Origin: Juglans regia
Lineage: Eukaryota > Streptophyta > Magnoliopsida > Fagales > Juglandaceae
DNA: 64,000 nt
Assembly (NCBI RefSeq): GCF_001411555.2
Contig: NC_049903.1
Span: 18,953,234 to 19,017,233, forward strand
Reading direction: 5' to 3'
Part shown: piece after piece, positions 57,603 to 64,000 of the stretch
Numbering within the stretch: position 1 is the stretch's first letter
Layout: each line of letters begins with the position of its first letter
Notes under the pieces: model-generated
The model's input: the letters and a program-made list of their open reading frames with translations, nothing else
What the model was told of the DNA's origin: nothing
Databases searched by the model: none
Made by a program: the position numbers and the translations under genes

Positions 57603-60600
57603 GTACTCTTTCTTTGTTTTCTAATAATGCTATTGTGTTATTTGACTTGAGAGCGACACATTCTTTTGTTTCCACGGCGTACTCTAGATTTTGCACTTTA
57701 GATACTGAAAGGTTGAGCAACAAGTTAGTGGTTGCGACCCTAACAGGGAATTCTGTAGTCTGTAGTGAGATTTTACCTGGATGCCCTCTTTCTATAAAGG
57801 GAAGACTGATGCCAGCAGATTTAATAGTTTTCCACATGGTTGGGTTTGATGTGATTTTGGGTATGGATTAGCTGGCTTCCTACCACGCCAGTATTGATTA
57901 TACTAAAAAGGAAGTGGTGTTCAGAGCCCCTAATGAAGGTGAATTTCGGTTCACAGGGTCGAAAGTGAGGTTGACTCCACCCATCATTTCTGCCATTCAG
58001 GTAGGAAAACTGTTGCGTGATGGTTGTCAGGGATTCTTAGCCTGTGTGGTTGAAGCACCAAAGGAAGAGTTGAAGTTGGAACAGATACCTGTTGTGAGAG
58101 ATTATCCAGAGGTCTTCCCTGAAGATTTATTGGGACTTCCACCCGAGCGGGAGGTAGAGTTTGCTATTGAGTTAATTCCAGGCACGACACCCCTTTCGAA
58201 AGCACCTTATCGCATGGCGCCGTCTGAATTAGCGGAACTCAAAAAGCAGTTGCAAGATTTGTTAGACAAGGGTTTCATCAGGCCCAGTGTTTCACCTTGG
58301 GGAGCTCTAGTTCTTTTTGTGAAGAAGAAGGATGGATCGATGAGAATGTGTATCGATTATAGGGAACTTAATCGGGTGACCATAAAGAATAAGTACCCGC
58401 TACCTCGTATAGAAGACTTGTTTGATCAGTTTCAGGGTGCTCAAGTATTTTCGAAGATTGATCTTCGATCAGGTTACCACCAGTTGAAGATCAAAGCTGA
58501 AGACGTGGCTAAGACGGCGTTCAGGACCCGTTATGGCCATTATGAGTTTTTGGTCATGCCTTTTGGCCTGACTAACGCCCCAGCAGTGTTTATGGACTTG
58601 ATGAACAGGGTGTTCCATGAGTTTTTGGATAAGTTTGTGGTTGTCTTTATTGATGATATACTGATATACTCCAAAATCAAGACCGAGCATGAAGAACATT
58701 TGAAGTTGGTACTTGGGACACTCAGAGACAAGTAGCTGTTTGCTAAGTTGAAGAAGTGTGAATTTTGGCTTGATTCAATCACGTTTCTAGGACATGTAGT
58801 TTCGAAGGATGGTATTTCAGTAGACCCAGGAAAAGTGGAAGCATTGGTTAATTGGTCGGCACTGAGGAATGTTCATGAGGTTAGAAGCTTCTTGGGATTG
58901 GCGGGGTATTACCGTCAATTCATTGATAGGTTTTCCAAGATAGCAGTTCCTCTCACTGCACTTACCAGGAAAAATAATAAATTTGAATGGACTGCAAAGT
59001 GTGAAGAAAGTTTCCAGGAGTTGAAACAGAGATTAGTGACAGCTCCGGTGTTAACAGTTCCCACAGCTAGAGGCGGTTTTGTTGTCTATAGCGATGCATC
59101 TAGGCTTGGTTTGGGATGTGTACTGATGCAACATGGGAAGGTTATAACTTATGCCTCACGCCAATTGAAAGTGTATGAGCAGAATTATCCCACTCATGAT
59201 CTAGAACTCGCGGCAGTTATTTTTGCACTTAAGCTTTGGAGACATTGCTTGTATGGGGAAAAATGCGAAATTTATACAGATCACAAGAGTTTGAAGTATT
59301 TCTTTACCCAAAAAGAATTAAACATGAGACAAAGGAGGTGGCTTGAATTGATCAAAGATTAGGATTGCACCATTAATTATCACCCAAGCAAAGCTAATGT
59401 AGTAGCCGACGCTCTAAGTAGGAAGTCAATCGGACCGACAGTTGCAGCTATCACCACTCAGCATTGGTTGTTGATGGATTTAGAAAGAGCCGGTATTGAA
59501 GTATTTTCTAGTGATACAAATGCTTTCGTGGCCAGTTTAGTGGTTCAACCTACTTTGATAGATAGAATCAAAGCTGCTCAGAAAGTGGACTCAGGGTTGG
59601 TGAAGTTAATGGAGGGGATCGGAAACAGGGACAAACCTGATTTTTGTGTTTCCAAGGATGGAGTTTTGAGGTTTAGGGTTAGAGTATGCATACCTACTGA
59701 TGATGAACTAAAAAGGTTAATTCTTGAAGAGGCACACCGTTTTTTGTACACTGTTCACCCAGGGAGTACCAAGATGTATCGGGATTTGAGAGAGTCCTTT
59801 TGGTGGAATGGCATGAAAAGAGAAATTGCTAAATTTGTAGAACAATGCCTGACTTGCCAACAAGTGAAGGCGGAACATCAGAGACCTGCAGGATTTTTAC
59901 AGCCACTTCAGATTCCAGAGTGGAAATGGGAACATATCTCCATGGATTTCGTGACAGGTCTACCAAGGACCGTAAGCGGGCAAGATGCTATATGGGTGAT
60001 CGTGGATCGCTTAACGAAGACCGCCCCCGTTTTGTGCCAATTAAAGTTTCTTATAAACTAGAGAAACTAGCTGAACAGTATGTGCGGGAGATAGTGAGGT
60101 TGCATGGAGTACCAGTATCCATCGTGTCGGATAGAGATCCTCGTTTTACTTCTAAGTTCTGGCGAAGCTTACAAGAGGCAATGGGTACTCAGTTAAGTTT
60201 CAGTACTGCTTTTCACCCTCAGATAGATGGACAGTCAGAAAGAACTATTCATATTTTAGAAGATATGTTGAGGGCATGCTTGATGGATTTCAAGGGATCT
60301 TGGATGCAACATTTACCATTGGTCGAGTTTGCTTATAATAATAGTTTCCAGGCTAGCATTGAGATGGCACCTTACGAGCTTTTGTATGGCATGAGATGTA
60401 GATCTCCATTGTATTGGGATGAAGTAGGTGAAAGAAAACTTCTTGGGCCAGAGATTATTCAGCTGACCACAGAAAAGATAGATACCATTCGGGCCAGAAT
60501 GAAAGCTGCTCAAAGCCGACAGAAGAGTTATGCAGATAAACGCCGCCGTCAGTTAGAGTTTGAGATTGGAGATAAGGTATTCTTGAAGATTTCACCAATG

Positions 60601-61002
60601 AAAGGAGTTATGAGATTCGGAAAGAAGGGTAAGTTGAGCCCTAGATACATTGGACCGTTTGAGATTCTTGATCGGATTGGACCAGTGGCGTACAGGGTGG
60701 CTCTACCACCGGCGTTCTTGGGGGTGCATAACGTGTTCCATGTGTCCATGTTGAGGAAGTACATCCATGACCCCACTCACACCATAGATCATGAACCCTT
60801 GCAGATTCAAGAGGACATGACCTACACCGAGGAACCATTGCAGATTCTGGACAGGAAAGAGCAAGTGTTGCGGAATCGAACTATTTCTTTGGTTAAAGTA
60901 TTGTGGAATAATCATGCTATTAATGAAGCATCTTGGGAATTCGAGGAAGAGATGCGAGTAAAGTATCCTCACTTGTTCGAAGGAAATTATTATAGCTTGT
61001 AG
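57603..61002 (+). pseudogene. Chromovirus pol: protease, RT, RNase H, integrase, chromodomain tail
   Basis: The protease region holds VLFDLRATHSFVS at about 57640, where the active DSGA is changed to DLRA. A stop follows near 57869. Reverse transcriptase (about 58160-58720) shows [36 protein letters not shown] and catalytic FIDDILIYS. RNase H (about 58980-59340) shows VVYSDAS and [10 protein letters not shown]. Integrase has the HHCC finger (HPGST...CLTCQQVK, 59750-59870) and acidic residues in MDFVTGLP, SDRDPRF and the ERTIHILED region. The tail EASWEFEEEMRVKYPHLF is a Tekay-type chromodomain-like end. Stops at 58733 and 59360 and a frameshift near 60030 inactivate it. Confidence 0.85.
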
Positions 61003-61027
61003 CAAATTCCGAGGACAGAATTCTTGT

Positions 61028-61040
61028 AAGGGGAGGAGGA
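61028..61040 (+). other. Polypurine tract
   Basis: AAGGGGAGGAGGA immediately precedes the 3' LTR and would prime plus-strand DNA synthesis. Confidence 0.8.
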
Positions 61041-63578
61041 TGTAAGGCCCAGTCTCTTCATCAAAGTGGCCCGGATCTGTGCGTGAAAATGGCCCAGCCA
61101 TTTTAGTGTCTAGTGAGAGTCCCGAACGACATCGTTTTTGAGGTGAGTGTTTTCTTCTTCAACTTCCATTTCTTTCCACATTTTTCTGTTTCAGTTTCAG
61201 TTTCTCCCGCACCTCTCTCACGCACGTCTCTCTCTTTTCTTTTCGGTTTCATTTTTATTTCCAATTGTTGGCATTATTTTGAGGTTCCGAATCCCATGCC
61301 CTAGACTTCCTCATTGTTTCGGTTTCTCTCTTTCGCTGCATCTTATTCTAGTGAGTTGCCGTCTGCTGCATCTCTGTTTCTCTCCATTTTTACGTTTCTG
61401 TTCTTCCTCTGCAAGTTAGCAAGCAGTACCTCTCATCCCTCCATTTTTTCGACTGGTAAGTGTTTCCTTCTCATTCCTTTAGGTTTCGGTTTCATCTACT
61501 GAAACTGTACAGTTTCTGCTCCTTAGTATTTGGTTTGATTTATTCTTTTTATTCTGCAGTTTCTGTTTTGGCCGTGAGGTTTGGGTTGCGTTTGTGTGTC
61601 TGGGTGTTGTGCGTGGTGAGTCTTCAGGTAAATGTCTCTCTTTGCTCTCAGGTCGATGCCTTCCCCGTACTTTATTTCTCTGATTTTATGCAATTCTGAC
61701 TTTGAATTGTTCCAGACGGTGCCGTTGTTTTCTTCCCCACTCCGAAACCCCACTTTGACGCTCATTCTCTTACAGTCCACTTTGTTTCACTTCTGTTCGC
61801 ATTGTGTTTAATCTCCTTGCTGTGGCTTGGCATTGAACTCTGTTGAACGAGTAAGGAGGCCACGAACCATACTCTTCATGGTGTAATTTATGTCTTTTAT
61901 TGTTGGAGCGTGGGAAGGATTTCTTTTGTTTTTAATCAGAGTTGAGGGCTTTGTAATATGATAGTTTGATTGTTGAAGAAGGCTTTATAAATTTTGGGGT
62001 TTTTGTCGAGGTGGTGCGGTAGAGCAAATGAATACTCGGGTTGACTAGGTACTGTGTTTCTTTGTGCTGTTGGTTGGTATTTTCGACCATTGGAGAGTGT
62101 TTAGGATAAAAGCAAAGACTAGTACATGGTTCTTGAGTGGGAGTGCGGGCTGTTCAATATTATTAAGTGGTTGACTTAGTGTGTTAAATTGTGGGTTTTA
62201 TTTAATTATTAGTTGAGGTTATGCCTTTTGTCTTTTAATACTCGGTGTATATTTCTTTTGTTTTATGAATAGGTGACGAGACTAATAGAGGTCATTTTCA
62301 AGGCTTAGATAATACGCTACAAAAGTCAGGTAAGCGGGGTTCCTATACTAGGCTTTACACGAATTATTTGAGACTGAGGTTGATTTTTCTAAAAACTTTG
62401 CATATTTTTGTGGTGAAATGAGAACTTGGGAAAAACAAAACCAACATCGGTCGTTTATTTGCATACTCATGAAATCTGTATGAAAAAGAGAAAAATATGT
62501 TCTGACATGCATTATGTAGACATGAGCTAAATTCTGTCATGTGATTTCTGAAATCTGAAAAATGAGCGATATTGAGAATATGAAAAGTTGTGCATTTATT
62601 TGAAAAGATATTCTGGCTTTTGTTTTCAGTGTGTGTAAACTGTCTGATTCTGTTTTGATACGCTGTATTATTTTGATATAACATCTGAAAACCTTTGGCA
62701 TGGTGTACTGGTTTTCGTATCTGACTCTGTCTCTGCTTTGCTCTGCTTTTCTCTGCTCTGCTCTGTTTGGGTTGGTACCAACTTCTCTGTCTCTGAGTGC
62801 ACCCACTTTGGAAATAAAGTAGTTTTATTATGGTCTTTCCTGTGTGCACACTCGGGGCTCCGAGAAGAATAAAGGAAAGATTTCACCTCTGCCTCTGCTT
62901 GGTTTGGCCACCGGGGCTAGCACAACCCTACCACGGGGGTGAAACATGGTCTCTGCTATGTTTGATGCTCTGTTTTGATCTGATGATGATACTCAGTTTA
63001 TGTTATGCCAAAGCACTATGGGTTTTTACTTGTCTTAAAACCATCGCTCTGTTACTCTTGAAAATATGTTCTGTTCTGCATGATAACTCTGGAAAATATT
63101 TTGTTCTACATGCTATTCTTTGTAAATGCTCATGTTTGCACGCTAGCATATGAGTTCTGCTTACTGAGTTGTGATAACTCACCTCCTATCATGATAATAT
63201 TTTCAGAGGATATGGAGAGTCCAAATGAGGACCTGGATTAGATTGGTGAACGTGTTTAAGTCGAGGAGATGTGGTTAGAAGAAGGACTTCTGATGTTCTT
63301 AGTTTTAATATCTTTGAGTTTTAATTATATTTTCAGGTTTAGTAGGACCTATGGTTTTATCAGTTTGGTATGTTACTATTATCGGGAGATTGTGGACCCT
63401 TTGATATTGTTTTTTATTGCATTAAAAATTGTGTGGAGTTCTATTGAGATTATTTAGAAGATATGAGATTGATTTCACTTATGAAGTCTTTGGAGATTTT
63501 TTTTTTGGATGTGTTGGGAGACATGTTTATGAGTGACAGGTAATAATACTCCAAGCCACCCGAGTTTGGGGCGTTACA
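61041..63578 (+). repeat. 3' LTR of the chromovirus
   Basis: It is 2538 bp, with the same TGTAAGGCCC...GGGGCGTTACA ends as the 5' LTR. The extra block, about 62484-62996, is rich in CTCTGCT repeats near 62725-62765 and has no match in the 5' LTR. Confidence 0.88.
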
Positions 63579-63583
63579 ACATA

Positions 63584-64000
63584 AGATCAATGGCCACCCC
63601 TAAACAATTTAAAGTACTTGTAGGTCGATCCAGGAAGAGCAAATTGCCCAAGGATATCAATGAATCCGTCATCATGTGCTAAAATTCCCACATGGAATGC
63701 CGCCATGCACTAAGAGTCACCTAGGCAGGCCCTTTCCTACCACCTGACACCACCACTAGAAACTCAATCCTCTCCTTCATTGTGCCTACTCACGTCTCAA
63801 CCATCACCATGATCTCCTTTCGATACACCCTAACTCACCAAAGCTCTATTGGGAGCTCATGATCTTATCCTATTGAAAACATGTGTCATGGGTGTGTGAT
63901 TTATCATAAGAAGGGAAGGCTTCTTAAGTGGCAGAAACTGTTAATTAAGGGGTACGGGTTGAATGCCTGGTTACTGGTTGCTCCAAATTAGACCATGAGA
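63584..64000. other. Flank beyond the chromovirus, no gene seen
   Basis: This is non-coding by eye and continues past the window edge. Composition is GC-richer than average, suggesting older retrotransposon sequence, but no motif supports a family. Confidence 0.3.

Larger units (their letters stand above)
53885..63578 (+). mobile_element. Full-length Ty3 chromovirus, Tekay/Del type
   Basis: The 9.7-kb element has two LTRs, a tRNA-Met primer site, gag, pol with a C-terminal chromodomain-like tail, and a polypurine tract. Flanking 5-mers ACAAA (53880-53884) and ACATA (63579-63583) differ by one base. LTRs are nearly identical by eye outside one large indel, so the insertion is comparatively young. 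At least one gag frameshift, three in-frame stops in pol and a frameshift in integrase show it cannot make its own proteins. Confidence 0.88.

Noticed and set aside
60313..61101. Minus-strand open frames over integrase
   Set aside because: They are shadows of the plus-strand pol frame, which has clear integrase motifs.

Overview
This window is nuclear DNA from a woody eudicot. The AT-rich background, GT-AG introns and transposon families look like Fagales, most likely a Juglandaceae relative such as walnut or hickory. The family guess rests on general resemblance (a very abundant MITE ending in TTTGGAT/ATCCAAA, and the LTR families) and was not confirmed by any search.

Only three host genes can be supported. 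They are a five-exon PLAC8-family gene (446-2807, +), a three-exon R2R3-MYB transcription factor (16684-18232, +) and a six-exon cyclin D gene of the CYCD6/CYCD5 type (38364 down to 36905, -). All splice sites close in frame. The three show no sign of acting together and sit far apart in repeat-rich DNA.

Most of the rest is transposable elements, many with exact target-site duplications (TSDs). 4845-6300 is an antisense solo LTR (TSD TCTGA). 7846-14442 is a dead hAT element whose 5' intron holds a MITE, which holds an internally deleted Ty3 element (TSD CTAAC). 15810-16332 is a copia-like LTR. 18429-18671 is a small solo LTR (TSD CCTAA). 19620-20230 is an antisense copia 3' end. 20231-23054 is decayed Ty3 LTR-like sequence. 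23055-25860 is an antisense LINE ORF1 split by a Tat/Athila-type solo LTR (TSD CCCAA), itself hit by a truncated LINE (12-bp TSD). 26385-27275 is a non-autonomous hAT (8-bp TSD, one mismatch). 27631-34545 is a nearly complete L1-type LINE (about 16-bp TSD) interrupted by 1.2 kb of organelle-like DNA with its own 9-bp duplication. 34600-42676 holds many MITEs and the cyclin gene. 43052-51359 is a decayed CACTA element with TTCGAAC subterminal arrays and an antisense plant-transposon protein gene. 53885-63578 is a full-length Tekay/Del-type chromovirus with both LTRs.

I found no new protein-level system. The best leads are structural: the organelle-like insert in the LINE, the antisense gene inside the CACTA arm, a 115-bp intron-like segment between gag and pol of the chromovirus, and the nested hAT/MITE/Ty3 locus.
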